Source of the DNA: an uncultured Lachnospiraceae bacterium
GTDB taxonomy: Bacteria; Bacillota; Clostridia; Lachnospirales; Lachnospiraceae
Length of the DNA: 64,000 bases
Assembly: GCA_910587765.1 (NCBI GenBank)
Contig: CAJUNR010000004.1
Coordinates: 1-64,000, forward strand
Reading direction: 5' to 3'
Shown: positions 1 to 7,699 of the stretch, piece by piece
Layout: each line of letters begins with the position of its first letter
Position numbering within the stretch: position 1 is the first letter of the stretch
Translations under genes and position numbers: made by a program
The notes under the pieces: generated by a model
What the model saw: the letters and a program-made list of their open reading frames with translations, nothing else
Told to the model about the DNA's origin: nothing
The model's database searches: none

Positions 1-87
1 GGCGATTTGGAATGGGCAGATCCCGTAACAGGGAAGCCGAAGGCTGAACTGTTACAATCAGACAGACGAAATTTGATGTCAGGTTGA
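1..87 (+). CDS. C-terminal end of an unidentified protein (partial)
   Basis: The window opens inside an open frame of 28 codons ending at TGA (85-87). The tail reads GDLEWADPVTGKPKAELLQ and is hydrophilic. I do not recognise the family. It lies just before a DUF4241 gene and gene remnants, so it could be the end of a toxin or surface protein in a small accessory cluster, but that is inference. The frame could also be a chance open stretch, because only 87 bases are visible. Confidence 0.35.
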   Translation, partial: GDLEWADPVTGKPKAELLQSDRRNLMSG

Positions 88-225
88 AATACGTTTCGCG
101 CGATGATAAAATAGAGACAATACAGGCACAGGCAGGAGGAAAGTATATAGGATTATCCGGCAAAAAAAGAAACGGTCAGCCAGAGAAAAAGCAGCAGGAA
201 ATGAAGGTATACATTCAGGGAGCCG

Positions 226-945
226 GTGAAGCATCCGGCCCAGATTGCCTTTGAGAAAAATCTGAAATTTTTAAACAAGGACATCTATCCGGCTGATTTT
301 TTCCGGATGCTTTTTACAGAAAGTCCGAAGATCAGGGTGGCCCGGGCGGGAGAGGCGGATTTTCCAACCGGGGAAGTGGTGCTGGCAGATCCGATCGCCT
401 ATCTGGGGACCCGGTATGAGACGGTGCTTCAGAAGAAGATTCCGGCCGGAAGCTATCCGGTGGAGCTGTCGGTCTGTCTTTCGCGGATTGTCGGTCTTCG
501 AGTCGCCGCCGCAAGGCTCTTGATCAGGGAAAATCCGGCAGTCTCTTATGAGATTGCCATGCCCAAAGGTAAAGAACGAGAGGATCTTGGAATGCCGGGC
601 GTCTTTACCTTCTTCGGGGTGGATGCGGGACTGGCCTGCTTTGCGGACAGCAGGCTTTCGGAGGAAAACCGGACATTTTTTGAACAGTGGGAGAAGGAAA
701 ATCCGGGAAAGAACAAATACCTGGATTATTTCGCCGCTCTTTTTCAGGAGAGCAGAGAAGCGCATCCGGAGTTTCAGAACCAGGGCACAGGCTTTCTGGA
801 GTGGAAGCTGCCAAAAAGCGGCAAAAGGGCAGTCCTGTTTACCAGCGGTATGGGAGACGGTATCTACAGCGGTTACTGGGGAATGGATGCAGAAGGGGAG
901 ATCGTCAGCCTGACGGTGATCTTTCTGAATCCGGAGTATTTTTGA
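226..945 (+). CDS. DUF4241 domain protein
   Basis: A 239-residue soluble protein starting at GTG with a weak upstream ribosome site; an in-frame stop at 202-204 limits the start. The family signature is visible along the chain: VVLADPIAYL near residue 50, IPAGSYPVELSV near 73, RVAAARLLI near 92, the VDAG/CFAD block near 130-140, and a C-terminal TSGMGDGIYSGYWG followed by SLTVIFL. These match the DUF4241 family, whose biochemical role is not established. It has no signal peptide or membrane segment, so it is probably cytoplasmic. Next to decayed small genes it could be an orphan immunity-type protein; that role is only inferred from the neighbourhood. Confidence 0.75.
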   Translation: MKHPAQIAFEKNLKFLNKDIYPADFFRMLFTESPKIRVARAGEADFPTGEVVLADPIAYLGTRYETVLQKKIPAGSYPVELSVCLSRIVGLRVAAARLLIRENPAVSYEIAMPKGKEREDLGMPGVFTFFGVDAGLACFADSRLSEENRTFFEQWEKENPGKNKYLDYFAALFQESREAHPEFQNQGTGFLEWKLPKSGKRAVLFTSGMGDGIYSGYWGMDAEGEIVSLTVIFLNPEYF

Positions 946-963
946 TGAGAAAGAATGGTTATT

Positions 964-1086
964 ATGACAACAGCCAGGAAGTATCTGCAAAGATTTTAAC
1001 GATTTCCTCCGGTTTGTGTGCACCGGCGATTATCTCGATGAAGATGAAGCAAAATTCCCCACACAGGAAGAACTGGAACGGGATTA
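964..1086 (+). pseudogene. Frameshifted remnant of a small unidentified gene
   Basis: ATG at 964 opens MTTARKYLQRF and then hits TAA at 997-999. Removing one T from the TTTT run at 994-997 restores a continuous acidic frame (NDFLRFVCTGDYLDEDEA, then a FPTQEELERDY stretch). This looks like a small soluble protein broken by a one-base indel. No family is recognised. The frame runs on into a second remnant (1087-1197) with no clean end, so decay is more likely than a single sequencing error, although an error at the homopolymer cannot be excluded. Confidence 0.35.
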
Positions 1087-1197
1087 TTGTTATCATACAA
1101 GGATTATAACGGTACAGTGGAGTATTCGAAAGAAGACAACTGCCTTTTTGGAAAAGTATGCGATATTGGAATGTCGATCCGCTGGAGGGAGGAATGA
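1087..1197 (+). pseudogene. Possible HicB-like antitoxin fragment
   Basis: From the TTG at 1087 a short frame reads LLSYKDYNGTVEYSKEDNC and then LFGKV, ending at TGA 1195-1197 (36 codons). The pattern YK-x-Y-x-GTVE-[YF]-S-x-EDN-x-x-x-GKV is how many HicB-family antitoxins begin. Complete HicB proteins are usually about 100 residues or more, so only the N-terminal third would remain. No HicA-type toxin is seen beside it. The assignment rests on one short motif. Confidence 0.3.
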
Positions 1198-1199
1198 GC

Positions 1200-1948
1200 A
1201 TGACGGATATCCCGGTTCGGTGGAAGCTCATCGTCTGTATGGGGCTTCTTCTGTCAGGAATTTTATACGCATTTGGAGGCCGTGTCTTTGCCGCGGGCAG
1301 CAGGGAGGAAGGAGAACGTTCCGAGGGGCAGCTTCATGAGATCTATGAAGAGGACGACCGGTTTCGCCTGGTCAGCCAGGAGACTTTCGCGTATGATAAG
1401 GAGCAGCCCATCCGCCCGGACAGCCTTGGCAGTCAGTATCTCTGGGTCAACCAGAGTTATGAGGCGGAAGAGATCGCAAAGTCCTGCCATGCAACGTTTG
1501 ACGGCCAGAACCGCCTGCTCTATGCTCTGGGATATACGGCAAATATTCTGGGGGACAGCAGCAGCTACTGCGAAGAGCGTATCTATGAACGGGACGATGC
1601 CGGGCATGCACGCCGGTACCTGTATTATAAATCCAACAGCATCCCATATGAGGACGGGTATTATATCGGTTTCCGGTATTTGTTCGAGGACAGTGAGTTT
1701 CAATATGATGAGGAGGGCAGACTTCTCCGGTGCCTGACCTACCGGAGAAATGTGGGGTCGGATCCCAATGGCTACAGCGAGGAACTTTTCTTTGACCGCG
1801 GTTATCAGGCGGAGTATGAGGACGGCCGGCTGACGGGACCGTGGAGAGAGCGCTTTTCTATGGAAAGGGAATGGAACTGCTTATGCCGGGCATGCGGCTG
1901 TATCTGCCGGAGGCGGGGAATGCACAGGATACAAGAGTGGGAGATTAA
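1200..1948 (+). pseudogene. Exported protein of unknown function, frameshifted near its 3' end
   Basis: The start at ATG 1200 is chosen for its spacing from GGAGGGAGG (1184-1192). Residues 5-28 form a signal or anchor segment (WKLIVCMGLLLSGILYAFGG). The rest is polar and tyrosine-rich, with patches such as FDGQNRLLYALGYTAN and YDEEGRLLRCLTYRRN that resemble the start of YD-type repeats without being a full RHS repeat. After about residue 218 the open frame turns Cys- and Arg-rich and would run to 2027, over the opposite gene. Adding one T to the TTTT run at 1854-1857 gives a natural tail (MELLMPGMRLYLPEAG) ending at TAA 1946-1948, just before the convergent gene. I therefore read this as a frameshift, real or a sequencing artefact. 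Confidence 0.55.
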
Positions 1949-1967
1949 AGAAGACGCGGGGATCGCC

Positions 1968-2582
1968 TTACCCGCCCAGGGTGACGTCCTGCTTCTGATA
2001 CCACTTAAGGGCCTCTGCAAACTGTGATTCCTGAAAATCCGGCCACAATTCTTTGACGATATAGAAATCAGAATAGACGGTCTGGAGGGGCAGAAAGCCG
2101 GACAGCCGGCACATTCCGCCCCAGCGGATCACCAGATCGATGCGGGGGATCTCTCTGGAGGCCCAGCCGTTTTTCATATCCCATTCCCAACCATAGTTTA
2201 CAAGAAAATTGACTCTCAGGGCGTCTTTCCGGCGGCTTTGCTCCGGACGTCCTTTGGTATAGGGAAGGAGTCCGGCAGGAAAGCAGGGGGAGCCGGTATT
2301 GCCGATCACATGCAGTTCTGCCGCCTCCTGTTTCAGCAGTTTGACCGCTGAAACGCAGGCGTCGGAAAAGGCAGCGACCTGTTCCTTCGGACGCTTGCAG
2401 TTGTCTACGGTAAATCCATAATAGGTCAGCTCCTGAATCCCGTAAGCCCGCGCCGCCTGAAGCAGTTTCAGCCCGGGCTCCAGTCCATATGCGTAGCCTT
2501 CTTCTTTTTTCAGTCCGTTCTGCCTGGCCCAGCGCCGGTTGCCGTCCGGGATGATGCCGATGTGTCTGGGAATGCGTTTCAT
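1968..2582 (-). CDS. Atypical undecaprenyl diphosphate synthase-family protein
   Basis: Cis-prenyltransferase fold of 204 residues, shorter than the usual 230-250. The start is ATG 2582 behind GGAGGAGG. The N-terminal substrate loop HIGIIPDGNRRWA is intact, including the Asp that binds Mg-diphosphate. The second signature is altered: IDLVIRWGGMCRLSGFLP stands where typical UppS enzymes have an RTGGE-x-R-[IL]-SN pattern, so a usually conserved acidic residue is replaced by Met. It ends with an LWPDF motif as in the family. Housekeeping UppS normally sits with cdsA, dxr or frr; this one is alone between a decayed exported gene and a chemotaxis receptor. It may be a second, specialised prenyl transferase making a shorter product. 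The family is clear; the product chain length is unknown. Confidence 0.8.
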   Translation of the reverse strand: MKRIPRHIGIIPDGNRRWARQNGLKKEEGYAYGLEPGLKLLQAARAYGIQELTYYGFTVDNCKRPKEQVAAFSDACVSAVKLLKQEAAELHVIGNTGSPCFPAGLLPYTKGRPEQSRRKDALRVNFLVNYGWEWDMKNGWASREIPRIDLVIRWGGMCRLSGFLPLQTVYSDFYIVKELWPDFQESQFAEALKWYQKQDVTLGG

Positions 2583-2677
2583 AATAAGCCTCCTCCTGCC
2601 TGTGCAACATCTGCTTATGAACAATATGGACAGGTTCTGAAGATTTATACCTGCTGAACTTATTTTTCTGTTTTACT

Positions 2678-2704
2678 TATAAAACAGGCTGGACATGCCG
2701 ATAT
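2678..2704 (+). promoter_or_regulatory. Sigma-28 (SigD/FliA)-like promoter for the chemotaxis receptor
   Basis: GCCGATAT at 2697-2704 is an exact match to the -10 element of flagellar sigma promoters. TATA at 2678-2681 lies 15 bases upstream where TAAA is expected, one mismatch. A TAAA at 2680-2683 would give only 13 bases. The -35 part overlaps a perfect inverted repeat, CTGTTTTA/TAAAACAG, at 2668-2687, which could be an operator. The leader to the start at 2806 would be about 95 bases. Confidence 0.5.
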
Positions 2705-2805
2705 ATTTTCTAAATGCTGCACAGAAAACAGGCAGTATAAAAAATAATGATTAGTTTCTGTGTGGGCGGCTGTGGATAATGGGATATTCAAAGGAGACCG
2801 GAGAT

Positions 2806-4506
2806 ATGATTGACTACATACGAAATTTAAAAATCAGATTAAAACTTTATATTCTCATAGGAGTTGCGCTGACCGGCATGCTTATTATCGGCGGTATGTC
2901 ATTCTATCTTATGGGTCAGATGAACGACATAACAAGTGACATTTCAACAAGCTGGCTTCCCAGTATTGACAAGGCAAGAGACCTGACAGCTACTCTTTCC
3001 AATATCCGGCTGAATGAGTTGGGATATCTTACTGCAATTTCTGATGACGTAGAGGAATCCAGTCTTCAGTACCTCCGGAAGGAAAAAGAAGAGATGACTG
3101 CTCTTTTAGCTGCATATGGGGAATTAATTGATGAAGAAGAAAGAGATTTCTATGACAATGCAATGAATCTCTGGACCCGGTATGATGAAGCGGATGAAGA
3201 GATGATGGCATTAGTCAAACAGGGGCGCACGGATGATGCCCGCGCGATTCTGGAAGGCGAATGCGTGGAACTGTATAATTCTTTAAACAGTGCTTTTAAT
3301 GATATTGTCGTATATAATACAGAGGGCAGCGACTCTGCAACCGAGGAAAGCTTTTTCCTTTACAGAACTGCAGTCTGTCTTATGGCAGCAGTGATCATCG
3401 CCATAATCCTTGTGGGAGTTTTCTTCTCATTTGTGATTGTACGCCTGATTAAAACCCCTGTTTCCGAAATTGAGAATGCCGCTGTCAAAATGGCGGAGGG
3501 CGATCTGGATGTAGAGATTTCCTATACTTCCAGGGATGAACTGGGGGTTCTCGCTGAGCAGGTAGGCAGATTAATCCATAAACTTCGGGTTATTATTGAT
3601 GATGAGAATAAATTCCTTGCGAAAATGGCTGCCGGAGATTTTACGGTGGATTCTGTCTGCGAGGAAGAATATACGGGAAATTTCTATCCGCTGCTCGTCT
3701 CTTTCCGGGGGATCGCAGGAAAACTCAACGAGACGATACTGCAGATCAGTCAGAGCGCTTCTCAGGTTGCGAGCGGCTCCGATCAGGTGTCGAACGGAGC
3801 GCAGGCTCTTTCGCAGGGAGCAACCGAGCAGGCCAGTTCCGTGCAGGAACTCGCCGCCACGATCAGCGAAATTTCCGACAGGGTGAATCAGAATGCGGAC
3901 AGTGCGCAGCAGGCCAATGAGAAGGCCGGCAGCGTCAGCAGAGAGATGGACGCATGCAACGAAAAAATGCAGCAGATGATGCAGGCGATGGACGAGATCA
4001 GCAGTTGTTCCGGCGAAATCGGCAAAATCATTAAGACAATTGAAGATATTGCTTTCCAGACCAATATTCTTGCCCTTAACGCTGCCGTAGAAGCCGCCCG
4101 GGCGGGCGCCGCCGGAAAAGGGTTTGCCGTAGTGGCCGATGAAGTCCGCAATCTGGCAGGTAAAAGTGCGGAAGCATCTAAAAACACTTCTGCTTTGATT
4201 GAAAATTCATTGAAGGCAGTGGAAAACGGAACCCGGATTGCCGATGAGACCGCTCAGTCTCTGCGTCAGGCAGTCAATGATGTCAGTGAAATGACGGATA
4301 TTATCGGACAGATTTCGGAAGCAAGTAGCAATCAGGCGGATTCCATCACTCAGGTCACGGTGGGAATTGACCAGATTTCCAGCGTCGTGCAGACCAACTC
4401 GGCGACTGCGGAAGAAAGCGCGGCGGCGAGCGAGGAATTGTCCAGCCAGTCACAGCTTATGAAGAGCCTTGTGGAAAGATTTAAACTGAAGAACGGTTTC
4501 TCCTGA
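2806..4506 (+). CDS. Methyl-accepting chemotaxis protein
   Basis: Membrane chemoreceptor of 566 residues that signals to CheA/CheW. It has a short cytoplasmic N-terminus, TM1 at about 13-36, an extracytoplasmic four-helix-type sensor domain rich in Asp/Glu (about 37-185), TM2 at about 188-210, a HAMP linker (about 211-265), and a long coiled-coil signalling domain. The signalling tip carries the family hallmark [19 protein letters not shown] near residues 412-430. The start at 2806 is preferred to ATG 2779 because AAAGGAG lies at the right distance before it. Ligand unknown. It has no chemotaxis gene neighbours, as is common for receptors scattered around genomes. The sigma-28-like promoter upstream would place it in the motility regulon. 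Confidence 0.95.
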   Translation: MIDYIRNLKIRLKLYILIGVALTGMLIIGGMSFYLMGQMNDITSDISTSWLPSIDKARDLTATLSNIRLNELGYLTAISDDVEESSLQYLRKEKEEMTALLAAYGELIDEEERDFYDNAMNLWTRYDEADEEMMALVKQGRTDDARAILEGECVELYNSLNSAFNDIVVYNTEGSDSATEESFFLYRTAVCLMAAVIIAIILVGVFFSFVIVRLIKTPVSEIENAAVKMAEGDLDVEISYTSRDELGVLAEQVGRLIHKLRVIIDDENKFLAKMAAGDFTVDSVCEEEYTGNFYPLLVSFRGIAGKLNETILQISQSASQVASGSDQVSNGAQALSQGATEQASSVQELAATISEISDRVNQNADSAQQANEKAGSVSREMDACNEKMQQMMQAMDEISSCSGEIGKIIKTIEDIAFQTNILALNAAVEAARAGAAGKGFAVVADEVRNLAGKSAEASKNTSALIENSLKAVENGTRIADETAQSLRQAVNDVSEMTDIIGQISEASSNQADSITQVTVGIDQISSVVQTNSATAEESAAASEELSSQSQLMKSLVERFKLKNGFS

Positions 4507-4625
4507 GTTTTTTCATAAACAGGAAAAAACTGCTGGACGAACTGCCAAAATTGTGAGAAAATAACTATATATGAGGCCTTACCCCTACGGGCCTAATATG
4601 ATAACTTGAAAGGAGTTTCAAACAA

Positions 4626-5318
4626 ATGATTTATTCACGTGAAGTAGAAGAAATGTGTCCGGTAACCCAGGGCGCTCGTCACGGCGCGGCTCCGATTCCG
4701 GAGGAAGCAAAATGGGTGCAGGCAAAAGAAGTCAAAGACATCTCCGGCTTTACTCATGGAATCGGCTGGTGTGCTCCCCAGCAGGGCGCCTGCAAGCTGT
4801 CCCTGAATGTGAAGGAAGGTATCATTCAGGAGGCGCTCATCGAGACTCTTGGATGTTCCGGCATGACCCATTCCGCAGCAATGGCTTCTGAGATACTTCC
4901 CGGCTTAACGGTTCTGGAAGCTCTGAACACAGACCTGGTATGCGATGCCATCAACACCGCCATGAGAGAACTGTTCCTGCAGATCGTATACGGACGTTCT
5001 CAGTCCGCGTTCTCTGAGGACGGGCTTGCGGTAGGAGCCGGTCTGGAGGACCTTGGAAAGGGCCTTCGCTCCCAGATCGGTACCATGTACGGTACGCTGG
5101 CGAAGGGACCCCGCTATCTGGAGATGGCAGAAGGCTATGTCACCGGTATTGCTCTGGATGAGGACAATCAGATTATCGGATATCAGTATGTGTCCCTTGG
5201 AAAGATGACTGACTTTATCAAAAAGGGTGATGACCCCAACACTGCATGGGAAAAAGCAAAAGGCCAGTACGGCCGTGTGGCAGATGCGGTTAAGATCATT
5301 GACCCGCGTAAAGAGTAA
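4626..5318 (+). CDS. NifU-like iron-sulfur cluster scaffold protein paired with GGGtGRT
   Basis: A 230-residue protein related to NifU/IscU N-terminal scaffolds. Candidate cluster ligands are the cysteines in GWCAPQQGAC (about residues 48-57), LGCSGMTHSAAMASEIL (about 76-92) and DLVCDAIN (about 105). A C-terminal extension of about 80 residues is absent from ordinary IscU. The start follows AAAGGAG with good spacing. It is 20 bases from the GGGtGRT gene and clearly co-transcribed; this two-gene pair is recurrent in Clostridia. No cysteine desulfurase is adjacent, so it may serve a dedicated target, perhaps its partner, rather than general cluster assembly. The family is well supported; the function of the pair is unknown. 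Confidence 0.85.
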   Translation: MIYSREVEEMCPVTQGARHGAAPIPEEAKWVQAKEVKDISGFTHGIGWCAPQQGACKLSLNVKEGIIQEALIETLGCSGMTHSAAMASEILPGLTVLEALNTDLVCDAINTAMRELFLQIVYGRSQSAFSEDGLAVGAGLEDLGKGLRSQIGTMYGTLAKGPRYLEMAEGYVTGIALDEDNQIIGYQYVSLGKMTDFIKKGDDPNTAWEKAKGQYGRVADAVKIIDPRKE

Positions 5319-5338
5319 TTCCGAGGAGGTAGACGAAA

Positions 5339-6349
5339 ATGGCATTATTTGAATCATATGAGAGACGTATTGATAAAATCAACGCTGTACTGAACAGCTA
5401 TGGAATTGCTTCTCTTGAGGAAGCAGAGAAGATTACAAAAGACGCAGGCCTGGACGTATACGCTCAGGTAAAGGCGATCCAGCCGATCTGTTTTGAGAAT
5501 GCCTGCTGGGCTTACATTGTAGGCGCAGCCATCGCCATCAAGAAGAACTGCAGAAAAGCGGCGGACGCGGCGGCAGCCATCGGCGAGGGACTGCAGGCGT
5601 TCTGTATCCCGGGTTCGGTTGCGGATACCCGTAAAGTAGGACTGGGACACGGCAACCTTGGCAAGATGCTTCTGGAAGAGGAGACCGACTGCTTCGCATT
5701 CCTTGCGGGCCATGAGTCCTTCGCAGCGGCAGAGGGCGCAATCGGCATCGCGGAGAAGGCGAACAAGGTCCGCAAGAAACCGCTGCGTGTCATCCTCAAC
5801 GGTCTTGGCAAAGACGCGGCGCAGATCATCTCCCGCATCAACGGCTTCACTCATGTGGAGACGGAGTATGATCCGTACACCAACGAGGTGAAGGAAGTAT
5901 TCCGCAAGTCCTATTCCGAGGGACTTCGCGCGAAAGTCAACTGCTACGGCGCGAACAGCGTTCCGGAAGGCGTGGCGATCATGTGGAAAGAGAACGTGGA
6001 CGTATCCATCACCGGCAACTCCACCAACCCGACCCGCTTCCAGCATCCGGTGGCAGGTACCTACAAGAAGGAAAGAAACGAAGCCGGCAAGAAGTACTTC
6101 TCCGTGGCATCCGGCGGCGGTACCGGCCGTACCCTGCATCCGGACAACATGGCGGCAGGACCGGCTTCTTACGGTATGACCGATACGCTTGGACGTATGC
6201 ACTCTGACGCACAGTTCGCGGGCTCCTCCTCCGTTCCGGCTCACGTGGAGATGATGGGTCTGATCGGCGCGGGAAATAACCCGATGGTCGGTATGACGGT
6301 TGCGGTAGCAGTTTCCATTCAGGAAGCGGCGGACGCCGGAAAATTCTAA
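5339..6349 (+). CDS. GGGtGRT family protein
   Basis: A 336-residue soluble protein named for the motif GGGTGRT, present here as VASGGGTGRTLHPDN near residue 260. Other conserved-looking blocks are GLGHGNLGKMLLEEE (about 100), FLAGHESFAAAEGAIGIA (about 120) and SITGNSTNPTRFQHPVAGTY (about 222-241). It has an AGGAGG ribosome site and a strong terminator downstream, so it closes a two-gene operon with the NifU-like scaffold. Codon use is strongly biased and start signals are good, suggesting high expression. The family has no established biochemical role; glycine- and histidine-rich loops and the Fe-S partner suggest a cofactor-dependent enzyme, which is inference. Confidence 0.9.
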   Translation: MALFESYERRIDKINAVLNSYGIASLEEAEKITKDAGLDVYAQVKAIQPICFENACWAYIVGAAIAIKKNCRKAADAAAAIGEGLQAFCIPGSVADTRKVGLGHGNLGKMLLEEETDCFAFLAGHESFAAAEGAIGIAEKANKVRKKPLRVILNGLGKDAAQIISRINGFTHVETEYDPYTNEVKEVFRKSYSEGLRAKVNCYGANSVPEGVAIMWKENVDVSITGNSTNPTRFQHPVAGTYKKERNEAGKKYFSVASGGGTGRTLHPDNMAAGPASYGMTDTLGRMHSDAQFAGSSSVPAHVEMMGLIGAGNNPMVGMTVAVAVSIQEAADAGKF

Positions 6350-6376
6350 GAAAATCGAATAAAATAGCGTAAAATC

Positions 6377-6420
6377 AAGGGTTTTCCATGATACAAGAAG
6401 TCGTGGAAAGCCCTTAATTT
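6377..6420 (+). terminator. Terminator of the NifU-like/GGGtGRT operon
   Basis: AAGGGTTTTCCATG (6377-6390) pairs with the arm ending in GGAAAGCCCTT (to 6415) through a 15-bp stem with G-U pairs, followed by AATTTT. It lies 27 bases after the stop codon. Confidence 0.75.
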
Positions 6421-6438
6421 TGCCGGGTATTACACAGA

Positions 6439-6472
6439 TAGCACACAAGTAGCACACATGAGGTAGCACACA
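6439..6472 (+). repeat. Three copies of TAGCACACA
   Basis: TAGCACACA occurs exactly at 6439-6447, 6450-6458 and 6464-6472, at intervals of 11 and 14 bases. It lies between a housekeeping terminator and a possible mobile toxin-like unit, so it may be a binding site array or the scar of an integration. Nothing more can be said from one copy. Confidence 0.5.
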
Positions 6473-6511
6473 AAATTAAAAAGAACAAGTATTCAGTAAG
6501 GAGAATAGTTG

Positions 6512-6540
6512 TTGATTTTTGACCTATAATCAGATAGAAT
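6512..6540 (+). promoter_or_regulatory. Sigma-70-type promoter of the toxin-like transcript
   Basis: TTGATT (6512-6517) and TAGAAT (6535-6540) are separated by exactly 17 bases. Transcription would begin near 6547, right at the left arm of the long-range inverted repeat (6548). Confidence 0.6.
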
Positions 6541-6547
6541 ATTTATT

Positions 6548-6837
6548 GGTGCTACTGTCTTTGGGAGGACGGTGGCGGTTAGCCCTCTCCGGAGGAACTG
6601 TGACCCTCCGATTACATAGATACCAGCTTGTGGTGTTTTTTGAAAAGGAGGGCTAAGCCATGGATATTTTGGGACATATAGCAGTATTAAACTTCGGCTT
6701 AACCTGTTTTGGAATCGGATATACTTTTGGTAAAGATAGTAATAAGACGCAGAAATAGCCGCCCCAACCTGGCAAGTTAAGCGGCTATCATCTGTTTAAC
6801 AACGCCGGGCTAACCGTCATCGTAGGCGGTAGCACCC
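6548..6837 (+). ncRNA. Transcript with self-complementary ends around a 32-residue ORF (type I toxin-like mRNA)
   Basis: The 5' arm GGTGCTAC (6548-6555) followed by GGCGGTTAGCCC (about 6574-6585) is complementary, in nested order, to the 3' arms CGGGCTAACCG (about 6806-6816) and GTAGCACC (6830-6837). The 3' arm runs straight into CTTTTCT, so the ends could act as a terminator. A separate perfect stem ATAGCCGC/GCGGCTAT (6755-6762 and 6781-6788) spans the stop codon of the internal ORF. Closing of the 5' end by the 3' end is typical of type I toxin mRNAs, which stay untranslated until processed. Any antisense RNA remains to be found. Confidence 0.5.
6660..6758 (+). CDS. Small hydrophobic peptide (32 aa), candidate type I toxin
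   Basis: ATG 6660 lies 8 bases after a perfect AAGGAGG (6645-6651). The 32-residue product begins MDILGHIAVLNFGLTCFGIG and ends with the charged tail YTFGKDSNKTQK. A single hydrophobic helix followed by a lysine-rich tail is the usual layout of type I toxins and small membrane peptides. The surrounding transcript has self-complementary ends. I do not recognise it as a named family; a small membrane regulator is an alternative. Confidence 0.6.
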   Translation: MDILGHIAVLNFGLTCFGIGYTFGKDSNKTQK

Positions 6838-6899
6838 TTTTCTATAGTATAGACGGTTTTCTGGAAAATATCAATATGAATTTTATGGATTTTCCTCTG

Positions 6900-6930
6900 G
6901 CGCTTGCGGTTGCAGGCGCTTTTTTTCTAT
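6900..6930 (+). terminator. Stem-loop with T run downstream of the small-peptide unit
   Basis: GCGCTTGC and GCAGGCGC pair around GGTT, followed by TTTTTTTCT (to 6928). It may be a second terminator of the toxin-like transcript. The stretch 6759-7051 holds only this and the structured 3' end; I see no other gene in it. Confidence 0.5.
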
Positions 6931-7051
6931 TGCCGGAAAATCTTTAAAAAGACTTTATCTCGTTTCGTCCCATTCTCTTAGTTTGTTTTTATTCTTGCAG
7001 TGTGCCCGATAAAAAGGTATGATGATAAAAATGGAAGGAGGTGAAAGAGCG

Positions 7052-7474
7052 TTGATTGTCATAGTATGTGTTGACGATAAAAACGGAGTGGCGTTTAACC
7101 GCCGCAGACAGAGCAAAGACCGCATCCTGCAGGAGTATATTTTGAATATGGTCGGTTCCTCGAAGCTGTGGATGAGTCCATACAGCAGAAAGCAGTTCGC
7201 GGATACCGGGGAAGTCCATGTGATAGTGGACGAAGAATGTCTTGAGAAAGCCGGGGACAGTGACTACTGTTTTGCAGAGGACAAAGACAGTTCTCAGTAT
7301 GTAGAGAAAATAGATACCCTCATACTGTTTAAGTGGAACCGCGTTTATCCGGCGGATACGTACTTTACGCTGGATACCGGCAATTATACATTGGAGCAGT
7401 CGGAGGATTTCGCGGGATATTCTCATGAAAGGATAACGAAGGAAATTTACAAAATGAAGAAAGCCGGTCGTTAG
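7052..7474 (+). CDS. Conserved hypothetical protein of Lachnospiraceae type
   Basis: TTG 7052 is preferred because AAGGAGGTG (7035-7043) lies 8 bases before it; the ATG at 7019 has no such site. The 140-residue product starts with a strand-like IVIVCVDDKNGVAFNRRRQS, then LWMSPYSRKQF, and ends in a charged helix. The N-terminal VCVDD-x-NG-x-x-FN-x-RRQS-x-D motif is shared by small proteins of gut Clostridia that databases sometimes label ribonuclease Z. I see no metallo-beta-lactamase motif (HxHxDH), so I do not accept that label. Soluble, with no signal peptide. Function unknown. Confidence 0.7.
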   Translation: MIVIVCVDDKNGVAFNRRRQSKDRILQEYILNMVGSSKLWMSPYSRKQFADTGEVHVIVDEECLEKAGDSDYCFAEDKDSSQYVEKIDTLILFKWNRVYPADTYFTLDTGNYTLEQSEDFAGYSHERITKEIYKMKKAGR

Positions 7475-7503
7475 CGCCGGATCCCGGGATGAAAGGATTA
7501 CAA

Positions 7504-7699
7504 GTTACTGTTCACCCTCACGCTACCCGGACGCCCGACGCGGGCAGATCATCCTTCCAGACCCCGCTCGCGCTTAATGAAGGGACGCAGCGGTACTAAG
7601 GCGCGAAAAAACCGCGCCTAAGGACCGGCGCCCTTCAATGGGTCTTTCAGGATGAGCTGCCCGCATCAGGCTGAAACCGGCGTAGGTGTGAACAGTAAC
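7504..7699. repeat. 196-bp imperfect palindromic repeat flanked by GATTACA
   Basis: The ends GTTACTGTTCAC (7504-7515) and GTGAACAGTAAC (7688-7699) are perfect inverted copies. Inner segments also pair: GCGGGCAGATCATCC with GGATGAGCTGCCCGC, CCAGACCC with GGGTCTTT, and TAAGGCGCG with CGCGCCTA around an A-rich loop near 7606-7612. The single strand can therefore fold into one long hairpin. The heptamer GATTACA flanks it on both sides (7496-7502 and 7700-7706), as expected for a target-site duplication. A half-length relative occurs at 17031-17094. No ORF is supported inside; it occupies nearly all of the gap 7475-7723. Confidence 0.8.

Noticed and set aside
7052..7474. Ribonuclease Z annotation for the 140-residue protein
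   Set aside because: No HxHxDH metallo-beta-lactamase motif and the protein is far too short.
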